Positions 1 through 7,648 of a DNA stretch of 64,000 nt are shown here, piece after piece (within the stretch, counting starts at the first letter, position 1; every line of letters starts with the position of its first letter). Source of the DNA: Erythrobacter sp. (GTDB lineage Bacteria > Pseudomonadota > Alphaproteobacteria > Sphingomonadales > Sphingomonadaceae); the NCBI GenBank assembly GCA_025698865.1, contig JAILWQ010000003.1:310001-374000 (forward strand), read 5' to 3'. Below the pieces are notes generated by a model. It was not told where the DNA came from. It did not search any database and saw nothing but the letters and a program-made list of their open reading frames with translations. The translations under genes were made by a program, and so were the position numbers.

Positions 1-388
1 GCCGGGCAAACCCGTGGAGCACGCGGGCGAGCTTCGAGATTCCGACGACCCGGTCTGTCGGGAGATAGGCGATCGCCGCCTTCCCGATGATCGGCGCCAT
101 ATGATGCTCGCAATGGCTCTGGAACGGGATATCCTTCAGCAGGACGATCTCGTCGTAGCCGCCCACCTCCTCGAAGACGCGGGACAGGTGGATCGAGGGG
201 TCCTCGTCATACCCCAGGCAATATTCCTTCCACGCGCGCGCGACGCGGGCCGGCGTGTCGAGCAGCCCCTCCCGCGACGGATCGTCGCCCGCCCAGCGTA
301 TCAGTGTGCGGATCGCATCCTGCACGTCTTCCGGCACGGGCGGCTTGCCGCGCGGTTGATCCTCGTCGGGTCCTACCAGACTGCTCAC
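1..388 (-). CDS. folE: GTP cyclohydrolase I (C-terminal part outside window)
   Basis: Catalyses the first step of tetrahydrofolate/pterin synthesis, GTP to 7,8-dihydroneopterin triphosphate, in the cytoplasm. The visible N-terminal ~129 residues include [19 protein letters not shown], which carries the Cys and His zinc ligands of the family, followed by [13 protein letters not shown]. The 3' part lies beyond the left edge. The GTG start at 388 overlaps the stop of the upstream phospholipase D-like gene in a GTGA, so the two are probably co-translated. The start is inferred from that overlap and from a reading that begins [18 protein letters not shown] just before conserved family sequence. 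Confidence 0.93.
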   Translation of the reverse strand, partial: MSSLVGPDEDQPRGKPPVPEDVQDAIRTLIRWAGDDPSREGLLDTPARVARAWKEYCLGYDEDPSIHLSRVFEEVGGYDEIVLLKDIPFQSHCEHHMAPIIGKAAIAYLPTDRVVGISKLARVLHGFAR

Positions 389-1845
389 TTGCCTCTGATC
401 CTCCTGAACCTGTCGCGCATGCGCTTCAGCCGGCTCCCCTTGCGGAAAAGACCGCCCTTGGCAAACGGCTCGAACATGTCCTCGGGATCCTCGGGGTCGA
501 GAAGCGCGCTCGTCGCGAGTGTTTCCTCGATATCGCTAAGCTCCGGAGGACGATAGCGCACGAGATTGCGTCCCCCCTCCGGCGTGATCGAGTGATGGAT
601 CAGCGCCGTCATCGATCCATGGCGCTCGAGCAGTTCGGGCATCTGCGCCTCGTCCAGTCCGCAATGCTCCGCCAGCAGCGAGTGCCGCAGTGTCGTGATC
701 GCAGATCGAGCGTGTTCGTTGCCGGGTCGCGCCGCATCGATGAACACGTCGCATTCGCTGTCGAGGCCCATCGACCGGTTGTTCATATTGGCCGAGCCGA
801 TCCGGAATATCTCGTCGTCCACGATCAGGATCTTCGCGTGGACATAGATCGGCGTGATCCCGGAATAGGGACTCCAGATCGAGAAACGCTCCTTGGTGTC
901 CGCCGCCTCGATACAGCGCACCAGTTCCGCCCGCGCATGATCCATCGCCTGTTTCTCGAGCCAGCCATCGGCGCTCGACGGGTGGACGATAACGATCTCT
1001 GGCGGATCGTCCTCCTGCACGCGCTCGAGAATGACTTCGGCGATAGCGCGCGACGCGAAATACTGGCTTTCGGCATAGATGAACTTCTTCGCCCGCCGGA
1101 TCTGCGCGACGAACAGCTCTTCCACCTCCTTGACCTTTTCCCAGTCCCGATGCGCGGCGCGGGTCCGGGCGATGCCGACCTCGACGTTCTCGAAAGTCGT
1201 GTCGAGATCGTCCGGCCAGAGGCTTTCGGCCGGCGGCGTAACTTTTTTCAGAGGCCTGCCGCCGGCACGCACCCAACGGTCCCGGCCGAGATCGCTCAGA
1301 GCCTCGGCGACCTCGCCCTCCATGATCATGGAGGCGTCATGCCACGGATCGTATTTGCGGCCGTTTGGGGTGCGCCGCTTCGGCTCGTCCTCAGGGTGAT
1401 CGCGCGTGTCCCAGCGCTTGCCGGTCATGTCGATGCACCCGCAGACGGCAATCGAGCTGTCGAGGATGGCCAGTTTCTGATGGTGGCTGCATCCGACCGG
1501 ATGCGCGCTGTCGAACTTGAAGTCGATCCGGCGATGCCGCGCCCATCGCAGGAGGTCCCACCACATCGAGCCGCGGAACGTAAACTTGAAGACGCCGAAA
1601 CTCCATTTGAGAATGCGGACCTCCAGCTTCGGGCGATGACGGACGAGCCAGGCGATGAACCCGCCGAGCCGCGCCGGATACTTGTCTTTCCACCCGCGTT
1701 GCCACCAGCTGCGCCCTTCGGCGAGGTGGATGCGTGTGTCGAAATCCCATCCGATCAGAAAGATGCGATGACGCGCATTGAGCATGACCGCCTGCATCGC
1801 CGCGAAATAATGCGCGGCGTCGATCACGACCCGGGCGCGCTTCAC
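385..1845 (-). CDS. Phospholipase D-like / cardiolipin synthase-like protein
   Basis: 486 residues with two HKD motifs: H122-x-K124-x4-D129 (HHQKLAILD) and H336-x-K338-x4-D343 (HAKILIVDD). Two motifs in one chain indicate a complete PLD-superfamily catalytic unit acting on phosphodiester bonds of phospholipids; the substrate (cardiolipin synthesis or phospholipid hydrolysis) is not decided by sequence. There is no signal peptide or clear transmembrane segment in the first 60 residues. The GTG at 1845 is the first canonical start. The same frame upstream still reads a family-like WRYAKV block, so translation may begin earlier at a rare codon. It overlaps folE by 4 nt. Confidence 0.85.
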   Translation of the reverse strand: MKRARVVIDAAHYFAAMQAVMLNARHRIFLIGWDFDTRIHLAEGRSWWQRGWKDKYPARLGGFIAWLVRHRPKLEVRILKWSFGVFKFTFRGSMWWDLLRWARHRRIDFKFDSAHPVGCSHHQKLAILDSSIAVCGCIDMTGKRWDTRDHPEDEPKRRTPNGRKYDPWHDASMIMEGEVAEALSDLGRDRWVRAGGRPLKKVTPPAESLWPDDLDTTFENVEVGIARTRAAHRDWEKVKEVEELFVAQIRRAKKFIYAESQYFASRAIAEVILERVQEDDPPEIVIVHPSSADGWLEKQAMDHARAELVRCIEAADTKERFSIWSPYSGITPIYVHAKILIVDDEIFRIGSANMNNRSMGLDSECDVFIDAARPGNEHARSAITTLRHSLLAEHCGLDEAQMPELLERHGSMTALIHHSITPEGGRNLVRYRPPELSDIEETLATSALLDPEDPEDMFEPFAKGGLFRKGSRLKRMRDRFRRIRGK

Positions 1846-1948
1846 CTTCGCGTAACGCCATACACCCGGCTCGACACTGTCGTCGAGCCGAGTCTCAGCG
1901 ACCTGCTTGTTCTTTACGATGTCGATCGGACCAGCCCCCGGATCTCGA

Positions 1949-2440
1949 CTATTCCTTGGCGTCTTCCTTCTTCTCCGGGGTCACTTCCGCCTCGGCCTTT
2001 TCCTCTTTCTTGCGGCGATCGAAGACGCCGCGCATGTGCTCCAAATCGTCCTCGTCGAGATATTTCGCGAAGTCGGGGAAGTGATCGTCCTCCTCCTCGT
2101 TGATATGGTGGCGATACTGGTGATCGAAGCTCTTGAACTTGGTCAGCCAGCCGCCCTCACCCATGTCGGACGCGGCAAGATCGTTCAGCGCTTCCTCAAT
2201 CTCGTGATGCTCGGCCACGGAATGGCGCGTCTCGCCGGTTGTCGGCGGCTTGCGCAACATGGTCGAATACAGCGCCTGCTCCTCGGCCGCGGCGTGGCTT
2301 TTCAGTTCCTTGGTAAGCTCGGTGAAAAGCTGCTCGCGTTTATCGCTGTCGCCGTTCGTCTCGAGCAGCTTGTCCAGCAATTCGCGGTGCCGATCGTGAT
2401 CCTGTTTCAGACGATCGAAGATTTCCTGGGTGTCGGCCAT
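1949..2440 (-). CDS. Hemerythrin HHE-domain protein
   Basis: 163 residues forming a predicted four-helix bundle with spaced His/Glu ligands of the hemerythrin cation-binding family: HDRHREL near residue 15, LKSHAAAEEQALY near 50, AEHHEIEEAL near 78 and FDHQYRHHINEEEDDHFPDF near 105. Such proteins bind a di-iron centre and are linked to oxygen, NO or iron handling. The role here is inferred from the family only. The C-terminal ~30 residues are Lys/Glu-rich and probably disordered. It is soluble and cytoplasmic, with a 104-nt gap to the PLD-like gene downstream. Confidence 0.88.
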   Translation of the reverse strand: MADTQEIFDRLKQDHDRHRELLDKLLETNGDSDKREQLFTELTKELKSHAAAEEQALYSTMLRKPPTTGETRHSVAEHHEIEEALNDLAASDMGEGGWLTKFKSFDHQYRHHINEEEDDHFPDFAKYLDEDDLEHMRGVFDRRKKEEKAEAEVTPEKKEDAKE

Positions 2441-2540
2441 TTACGGGCTCCGTGTTGTCGGTTTCGCAGTCTCAACCGGCCGACCGCTCCGATGTTCCAC
2501 GCTTGTGGTTTCCCCATGCCCTTCCCATCTTTCGCAGACC

Positions 2541-2936
2541 ATGGAACCCGGATTCGACACCCCCGACGCGCAGACCATGCAACGCATCGCCGAGCGCGTT
2601 ATCGCCGCCCTCCCCGCACGGTTCGGCGAACATCTGCGCCGCGTCGTATTGCGCGTGGAAGACTTCGCCACGCCGGAACAGCTAGCCTCGGTCGATCTGG
2701 AGGATCGCTGGCAGCTCAGTGGCCTGTACGAAGGGGTCCCCCTGCCCGATCGCTCGATCTGGTCGGGCGGTGACATGCCGCCCCGCATCTGGCTGTTTCG
2801 CCAGCCGCTCGCCGCCGAAATGCGCGCGACGGGGGTGGGTCTGGAAGAACTGGTCCGCCATGTCGTGATCCATGAGGCAGGGCACCATTTCGGCTTCAGC
2901 GACGACGACATGCACGCGCTGGAAGACGAGGCCTGA
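2541..2936 (+). CDS. Minimal zincin-type metallopeptidase domain protein
   Basis: 131 residues. The C-terminal half carries HEAGHHFGFSDDDM, an extended HExxHxxGxxxxxM motif with three potential zinc ligands and a Met-turn-like residue, as in the small zincin-like family formerly called DUF1025. Length and motif position match that family. No signal peptide is visible, so it is probably cytoplasmic. The ATG at 2541 starts the conserved sequence; a longer frame upstream reads low-complexity residues and is not preferred. Substrate unknown. It is the only plus-strand gene in this part and is followed by a hairpin that also serves the opposing tRNA gene. Confidence 0.85.
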   Translation: MEPGFDTPDAQTMQRIAERVIAALPARFGEHLRRVVLRVEDFATPEQLASVDLEDRWQLSGLYEGVPLPDRSIWSGGDMPPRIWLFRQPLAAEMRATGVGLEELVRHVVIHEAGHHFGFSDDDMHALEDEA

Positions 2937-2979
2937 CGCTCGATATTGCGCTGGCCGGCGACAGTCGGCACGCCCGAAA

Positions 2980-3021
2980 CCACAAAAGGCCACCCCTCTT
3001 GCAAGGGATGGCCTTTTGTGG
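2980..3021 (-). terminator. Strong hairpin abutting tRNA-Arg, probably bidirectional terminator
   Basis: The arms CCACAAAAGGCCA (2980-2992) and TGGCCTTTTGTGG (3009-3021) are perfect 13-bp complements around a 16-nt loop that can pair further (CCCT/AGGG). It lies between the convergent zincin gene and tRNA-Arg. The outermost 3 bp of the tRNA-side arm are the encoded CCA of the tRNA. Confidence 0.65.
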
Positions 3022-3095
3022 CGCGCCCGGAAGGATTCGAACCTCCGACCACCTGATTCGTAGTCAGGTACTCTATCCAGCTGAGCTACGGGCGC
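3019..3095 (-). tRNA. tRNA-Arg(ACG)
   Basis: Full cloverleaf on the minus strand. The acceptor stem GCGCCCG (5' end at 3095) pairs with CGGGCGC (3023-3029). The D-arm contains AGCTCAGCTGGATAGAG, the anticodon loop is CTACGAA with anticodon ACG, and the T-loop is TTCGAAT. The discriminator is G at 3022 and CCA is encoded at 3019-3021. ACG reads CGN arginine codons after A34 to inosine conversion. A terminator-like hairpin follows with no gap. Confidence 0.97.
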
Positions 3096-3159
3096 GCAGT
3101 GGAGGGGCGCACATACGGGGGGGGCTTATGCTTGGCAACCCCATTTCCTAGGTCGCCGA

Positions 3160-3576
3160 TCAGCTTTGTGGAAACAGCCTGCGACACAGTTCGCGATCGA
3201 GTGGCGGCAGGTCGAGTTGCACGATCTTTTCCGGTGTCAGCCACGCCCATGCCCCGCCCTCCAGAGCGACCGGCTCGCCGGTCCAGCGCTGCGAAGTGTA
3301 AAGCAGGATGACGATCGAGGGTCGGTCTTCCGATGGAAGGGATTCCGCAAACCCCGCCGGCTCGAGATCGCTTTCCCATATCGTGATGCCGAGTTCCTCC
3401 GCGATCTCGCGCACGAGCGCGGCGCGCGCGGTTTCGCCGGGTTCTACCTTTCCTCCGGGAAACTCCCACTGGCCGGCATGCGCCTTGCCTTCGGGGCGGC
3501 GCTGCATGAGCCACGACCCATCTCCGCGCGCCAGAGCCAGCGCCGCGACCAGGATGACTGTCGGTCTGTTTTCCAA
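3160..3576 (-). CDS. mutT: MutT-like (d)NTP pyrophosphohydrolase (Nudix)
   Basis: A complete Nudix box is visible: GGKVEPGETARAALVREI, then AEELG, fitting Gx5Ex7REUxEExGU. It is preceded by the MutT-type QRRPEGKAHAGQWEFPGG. This hydrolyses oxidised nucleoside triphosphates such as 8-oxo-dGTP to monophosphates, protecting DNA and RNA. I prefer the TTG at 3576 (138 residues, the usual MutT size), with a GAGGGG Shine-Dalgarno about 10 nt upstream. An ATG at 3681 in the same frame would add 35 poorly conserved residues and overlap the divergent pilin gene. Confidence 0.88.
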   Translation of the reverse strand: MENRPTVILVAALALARGDGSWLMQRRPEGKAHAGQWEFPGGKVEPGETARAALVREIAEELGITIWESDLEPAGFAESLPSEDRPSIVILLYTSQRWTGEPVALEGGAWAWLTPEKIVQLDLPPLDRELCRRLFPQS

Positions 3577-3660
3577 TTCCGCCGCGCCCCTCAATCCTTT
3601 TTTAACGCCCCTTCCCCTAATCCGGCGAAATCGCTTGGGAAACCACAAGTGGGGCCGGAA

Positions 3661-3846
3661 ATGACCGCATTCCTCAGACAACTCGCGCGCGACCAGAAGG
3701 GCGCGACTGCCGTGGAATATGGTCTGATCCTGGCTCTGGTTTTTCTGGCGATGCTGGGCGCGGTTCAGGCCTTCGGCCGGAACGCGATCGCTATCTGGGA
3801 CGGCACGTCGACGAAGATCGTCGAGGCGTCGGAAAACAACGGATAG
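3661..3846 (+). CDS. Flp family type IVb pilin (first copy)
   Basis: 61 residues: a short basic N-terminus, then the Flp prepilin signature in which a Gly-Ala cleavage site (KGATAVEYGLILALV) precedes a Glu-Tyr pair and a ~22-residue hydrophobic helix. Prepilin peptidase of the TadV/CpaA type is expected to cleave after the Gly. Flp pilins form the fibre of the Tad adhesion pilus. The Tad/Cpa assembly genes are not in this window, so this is an orphan pilin locus with the second copy 126 bp downstream. Confidence 0.85.
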   Translation: MTAFLRQLARDQKGATAVEYGLILALVFLAMLGAVQAFGRNAIAIWDGTSTKIVEASENNG

Positions 3847-3971
3847 CTCGGGGACGAGACCGATGGGTTAGCAAAATATCAACCTCTCGCCCGGATAATC
3901 ACGCATACCTGTTCGACCGGATTAGCAGACGGGACAGGTCGGGTACCGAAGACTGAACCAGGAGACCTTAC

Positions 3972-4145
3972 ATGACTTTCTTCAACAAGCTGGCCCGCGA
4001 CGAGCAGGGCGCGACCGCCATCGAATACGGCCTGATCGCCGCCCTGATCGCCGTCGCCGCCATCACCGCGATGGGAACGCTCGGCAACAATCTCAAGACC
4101 ACTTTCGGCACCGTATCGTCCTCGATGACGACTCCGGCCGGATAA
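3972..4145 (+). CDS. Flp family type IVb pilin (second copy)
   Basis: 57 residues beginning MTFFNKLARDEQGATAIEYG, followed by a strongly hydrophobic helix with alternating Ala/Ile/Val and a short Thr/Ser-rich tail. The QGATAIEYG site is the canonical Flp processing site, and this copy matches the family consensus better than the preceding one, so it may be the major pilin. A GGAGA Shine-Dalgarno lies about 10 nt before the ATG. The gene is followed by a good intrinsic terminator, consistent with a short abundant transcript. Confidence 0.92.
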   Translation: MTFFNKLARDEQGATAIEYGLIAALIAVAAITAMGTLGNNLKTTFGTVSSSMTTPAG

Positions 4146-4197
4146 CGGCTCCGGCGGAGACTCAATCTCCGGGCGCTCGCAAGAGCGCGCAATGAGA

Positions 4198-4226
4198 AAG
4201 CGGCGGGGGCGACCCCGCCGCTTTTC
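4198..4226 (+). terminator. Rho-independent terminator after flp pilin
   Basis: AAAGCGGCGGGG and CCCCGCCGCTTTT pair into a 12-bp GC-rich stem with a short loop, followed by a T-run. It sits between the second pilin gene and the convergent M48 protease gene and could act in both directions. Confidence 0.8.
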
Positions 4227-4247
4227 GTATGCGCGCCGTAAATCCGC

Positions 4248-5714
4248 TCACCGCCCGCGCACGACCAGCTTCACCTTCTGCCCGGCGCGAACGTTCTCGC
4301 CGCTCGACAGGCCGTTCAGCACGCGGAAGCGCGCTTCCTGCCCGTCGGTATAGGCCATCCGCCGCGCCAGAGTGTTCACCGTATCGCCATTGCCGACCGT
4401 GACCACGTCGATATGCCGCGGAACGACATTGGCCGCCTCGTTCGCGCTGATCCGGCGCATCGAGTTGAACATGCCGGAAAAGACATTCGCATTGCCGGCC
4501 GGCGTGATCGCCTGGAAATGATAGGCCTGGTTGTTGCCGAACTCGTAGGCGAACACCACCACATCCACCTGACCCTGACCGGAATTGACACGCGCGGTCC
4601 CGAACGCTGCCGGAATGCCGTTCACCGTGGTGCGCTGGATGCTCTGCGGGCGCAGTTGCGAGTTCTGACCGCCAAGCTGCGCGAAGACGTTGGCGACGTA
4701 GTTCTCGATATTGCCGCTATACGGCGCGAGCGTCAGCTGCGCCTGTCCGCTCTGCCCGTTCACGCTGACCGCGCGCGAGCCGTTGACCATGTAGAAACCG
4801 TTCGGCGCGGTGAAGGCGAGGCGCAGTTCCGGGTGGATGAACTGGCGGCCCTCGATCACGCCTTGCGAGGGATCGTCCCCGTAAAGCAGCCCGTCGATCC
4901 GCGTGAGGAAAGTGTCGCGATTGGTGACGCCGGTCATGCCCTGCGCCTTCTGCGCGGCGACGCGCACGCGGCTGGCCGGATCGGGATGGGTCGAGGCCCA
5001 TTCCGGCAGACTTGCATTGTCATTGCCCTGCAATTGCGCGTCGAGAGCGTTCTGCGCCGCGAGGCTCGCCAGCACCGTCGACATGGCATTGGGATCGTAG
5101 CCGGCCGTGTTGAGATAGCGGATGCCCAGCTCGTCCGCCTCCAGCTCCTGCGAGCGGGAGAAGCGCAGCGTCAGCAACTGCGAGCCCTGCATCGCGAACT
5201 GGCCGAGCTGTTGCCCGATTCCGCCACCGATGACGGAGCCCACCACCGCGCCGAGCACGCCGAGAATCGAATTCTGCTGCGCCTGTGCCTGGCGCCGCTG
5301 CGAGTGACGCGCGGCGACGTGACCGACCTCGTGACCGAGGACGCCCGCCAGCTCCGCCTCGTTGTTCATCAGTCCGACGAGCTGCCGTGTCGTGTAGACG
5401 TAGCCGCCGGGGATAGCGAAGGCGTTGTTGACCGGGCTGTTGAGCAGCGAGACGGTGAAGCTCTCCCTCGCTCCGGCAAGGCCGGACTGGACGGCGATGT
5501 TCTGGCCCACCTGCTGCACGTATTGCGCCTGCGGCCCGCTCATCGCGCCGCCGAATTCGGCAAGCAATTGTGGATGTGCCTCGGCCCCCGTCTGGGCCTC
5601 GCTCTGCGTGATCGGCGCACTGGCGCTCGGGATGTTGCCCATGGACGCGCAGCCCGAAAGGCTGAGCGCGATCGAGGCGGTCGAAGCGGTGGCGAATGTT
5701 CTGGTGCGTGGCAT
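4248..5714 (-). CDS. M48-family lipoprotein metalloprotease with C-terminal LysM-like domain
   Basis: 488 residues. The N-terminal signal ends in lipobox LSGC (Cys22), so this is a predicted periplasm-facing lipoprotein. The zinc motif H128EVGH132 is followed by ELEADELG, the third-ligand Glu region, and matches the BepA/LoiP-type M48 peptidases involved in outer-membrane quality control. Instead of the TPR domain of BepA, the C-terminus (~435-488) resembles a LysM-type peptidoglycan-binding domain (VTVGNGDTVNTLARRM...AGQKVKLVV). Substrates are probably misassembled envelope proteins (family inference). It is a single gene convergent with the pilins. Confidence 0.9.
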   Translation of the reverse strand: MPRTRTFATASTASIALSLSGCASMGNIPSASAPITQSEAQTGAEAHPQLLAEFGGAMSGPQAQYVQQVGQNIAVQSGLAGARESFTVSLLNSPVNNAFAIPGGYVYTTRQLVGLMNNEAELAGVLGHEVGHVAARHSQRRQAQAQQNSILGVLGAVVGSVIGGGIGQQLGQFAMQGSQLLTLRFSRSQELEADELGIRYLNTAGYDPNAMSTVLASLAAQNALDAQLQGNDNASLPEWASTHPDPASRVRVAAQKAQGMTGVTNRDTFLTRIDGLLYGDDPSQGVIEGRQFIHPELRLAFTAPNGFYMVNGSRAVSVNGQSGQAQLTLAPYSGNIENYVANVFAQLGGQNSQLRPQSIQRTTVNGIPAAFGTARVNSGQGQVDVVVFAYEFGNNQAYHFQAITPAGNANVFSGMFNSMRRISANEAANVVPRHIDVVTVGNGDTVNTLARRMAYTDGQEARFRVLNGLSSGENVRAGQKVKLVVRGR

Positions 5715-5816
5715 ATTCTGTTCTCCCCATAGGCACCCACCCCCACCAGGCGGGCCGAAATCGGTATCGGGAGAAGTAATTCCGCGTCCGGGCCGATGTT
5801 CCCGGAAACCGGGGGA

Positions 5817-6761
5817 TCAGTCGGCCATCTGCAGGAACCGTTCCTCGCGCATCCGGCGAAGCGTCTGGGCGTCCTTGCCGGTCAGGGAATCGAGCTCCTC
5901 GCCAAGGGCAGCGGCAAGCGCCGCGGCCGCGGCGGCCTTGTCACGGTGGGCACCGCCGACCGGTTCGGCGACGATGCGGTCGATCACGCCGAGGTCCAGC
6001 AAGTGCTGCGCGGTCACTTTCATCGCCTCGGCCGCATCGGGCGCCTTGTCGGCCGTGCGCCACAGGATCGAGGCGCAGCCTTCGGGCGAGATCACCGAAT
6101 AGACGGAATGCTCCAGCATCAGGACCCGTTCTGCGCTGGCGAGCGCGACCGCGCCGCCCGATCCGCCCTCGCCCACGATCACCGCGACCATCGGAACCGG
6201 CAGTGCGAGACACGCCTCGGTCGCCCGCGCGATCGCCTCGGCCTGGCCGCGTTCCTCGGCCTCGACACCCGGAAAGGCGCCCGACGTGTCGACCAGCGTC
6301 ACCACCGGCAGGCCGAAACGTCCGGCCATGTCCATGAGGCGGATCGCCTTGCGATAGCCCTCCGGTTTGCCCATGCCGAAATTGTGGCGAACGCGCGTTT
6401 CGGTGTCGTGGCCCTTCTCGTGCCCGATCAGCATCACCCGCCGGCTGTTCAGCCGCGCGAAGCCGCCAAGAATCGCCTGATCGTCTCCGTAAGTTCGATC
6501 GCCGCCGAGCGGCACGAATTCCTCGAACACCCGCTCGACGTAATCGCGGAAATGCGGCCGTCCCGGATGACGGGCGACCTGCGTCTTCTGCCAGGGGGTG
6601 AGCGTGGCATAGGTGTTCTGCAACAGGGCCGAACTCTTCGCCTCCAGCCGCTGGAGCTCGCTGGCGATGTCGACACCTTCGTCGCCCGAGGATTGCCGCA
6701 AGTCGGCGATCCGCTTTTCGAGTTCGGCGACGGGTTTCTCGAATTCGAGATAGGAAATCAT
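5817..6761 (-). CDS. accA: Acetyl-CoA carboxylase carboxyltransferase subunit alpha
   Basis: 314 residues, the usual size of bacterial AccA. The order is typical: an N-terminal helical region (EFEKPVAELEKRIADLR), HPGRPHFRDYV, then the carboxyltransferase core with GHEKGHDTETR, NFGMGKPEGYRKA and GEGGSGGAVALA. It works with AccD to transfer carboxyl from biotin to acetyl-CoA, giving malonyl-CoA for fatty acid synthesis. It lies 9 nt downstream of xerD on the same strand, a conserved xerD-accA neighbour pair in many alphaproteobacteria. Confidence 0.97.
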   Translation of the reverse strand: MISYLEFEKPVAELEKRIADLRQSSGDEGVDIASELQRLEAKSSALLQNTYATLTPWQKTQVARHPGRPHFRDYVERVFEEFVPLGGDRTYGDDQAILGGFARLNSRRVMLIGHEKGHDTETRVRHNFGMGKPEGYRKAIRLMDMAGRFGLPVVTLVDTSGAFPGVEAEERGQAEAIARATEACLALPVPMVAVIVGEGGSGGAVALASAERVLMLEHSVYSVISPEGCASILWRTADKAPDAAEAMKVTAQHLLDLGVIDRIVAEPVGGAHRDKAAAAAALAAALGEELDSLTGKDAQTLRRMREERFLQMAD

Positions 6762-6770
6762 GTGCAGCCG

Positions 6771-7646
6771 CTAGTCGCTCAACCGGGCGCGTGCAAGCGG
6801 ATGGCGCTCATTGACCAGTCGGACCAGCCGCGCAGCATCGACATGGGTGTAAATCTGCGTCGTCGCGATATCGGCATGGCCGAGCAGCGTCTGGAGCGCC
6901 CGGAGGTCCGCCCCGCCCTCCAGAAGATGGGTCGCGAAGGCATGGCGAAGGACGTGCGGGCTGAGCTTTTCCGGCGGCAGATCGGAGCGCACCGCCAGAT
7001 CCTTGAGGATCTGATAGAGGCGGATGCGCGAGAGATGGGTCCTGCGGGAAGGAAACAGGAAACGCGATTCCGACGGGCGCGCTGCCATCCAGCGCGCGAT
7101 CGCCTTTGCGGCGCGCTGGCTGATCGGCACCATGCGCGCCTGCCCGCCCTTGCCGGTGACAGTGAGGAAGGGCGCATCGCGCGGCACCGCGCTTACGGGC
7201 AGCGAAACCAGCTCGGTCGCGCGCAGGCCCGAGCCGTAAAGCAGTTCGAGCAGGGCGAGCTGGCGCAGCGCGAGCGGGCGGTCCGATGCGGCCTCCCCCT
7301 CGCATTGCGCGAAGAGCTGGCCGATCTCGTCGTGAGACAGGATTTTCGGCAGGGGGCGGCGCAGCGCCGGGCGCGGCAGGGCGGAACTCGGATCGTCCTC
7401 GCGCATGCCCTCGTCGATCAGGAAGCCGTAGAACTGGCGCAGGGCCGAGACCTTGCGCGCGACGCTCGCCGGGGCAAGATCGGCCCAGGCGCGCGGCAGA
7501 GCAGCCAGATCCTCGCGGGTCGCCCCGGCAATCTTGCCGACAATTTGGTCGGCCTGTTCGAGATCGCGGCGATAGGCCTCCAGCGTGTTGCGCGCCGCGC
7601 CGCGCTCGGCGGCGAGCATGGCGAGGAAATCGTCGATCGCGCTCAC
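6771..7646 (-). CDS. xerD: Site-specific tyrosine recombinase XerD
   Basis: 291 residues. The N-terminal SAM-like core-binding domain (~1-90) precedes the catalytic domain with Arg in GSGLRATEL, Lys in VTGKGGQARMVPI, HxxR in SPHVLRHAFATHLL, His in LGHADIATTQIY and the nucleophile Tyr in that last motif. Size and motifs fit chromosomal XerD, which resolves chromosome dimers at dif together with XerC, not a phage integrase. Its start is 2 nt from the stop of the upstream exported protein and it is followed by accA. Confidence 0.94.
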   Translation of the reverse strand: MSAIDDFLAMLAAERGAARNTLEAYRRDLEQADQIVGKIAGATREDLAALPRAWADLAPASVARKVSALRQFYGFLIDEGMREDDPSSALPRPALRRPLPKILSHDEIGQLFAQCEGEAASDRPLALRQLALLELLYGSGLRATELVSLPVSAVPRDAPFLTVTGKGGQARMVPISQRAAKAIARWMAARPSESRFLFPSRRTHLSRIRLYQILKDLAVRSDLPPEKLSPHVLRHAFATHLLEGGADLRALQTLLGHADIATTQIYTHVDAARLVRLVNERHPLARARLSD

Positions 7647-7648
7647 CG

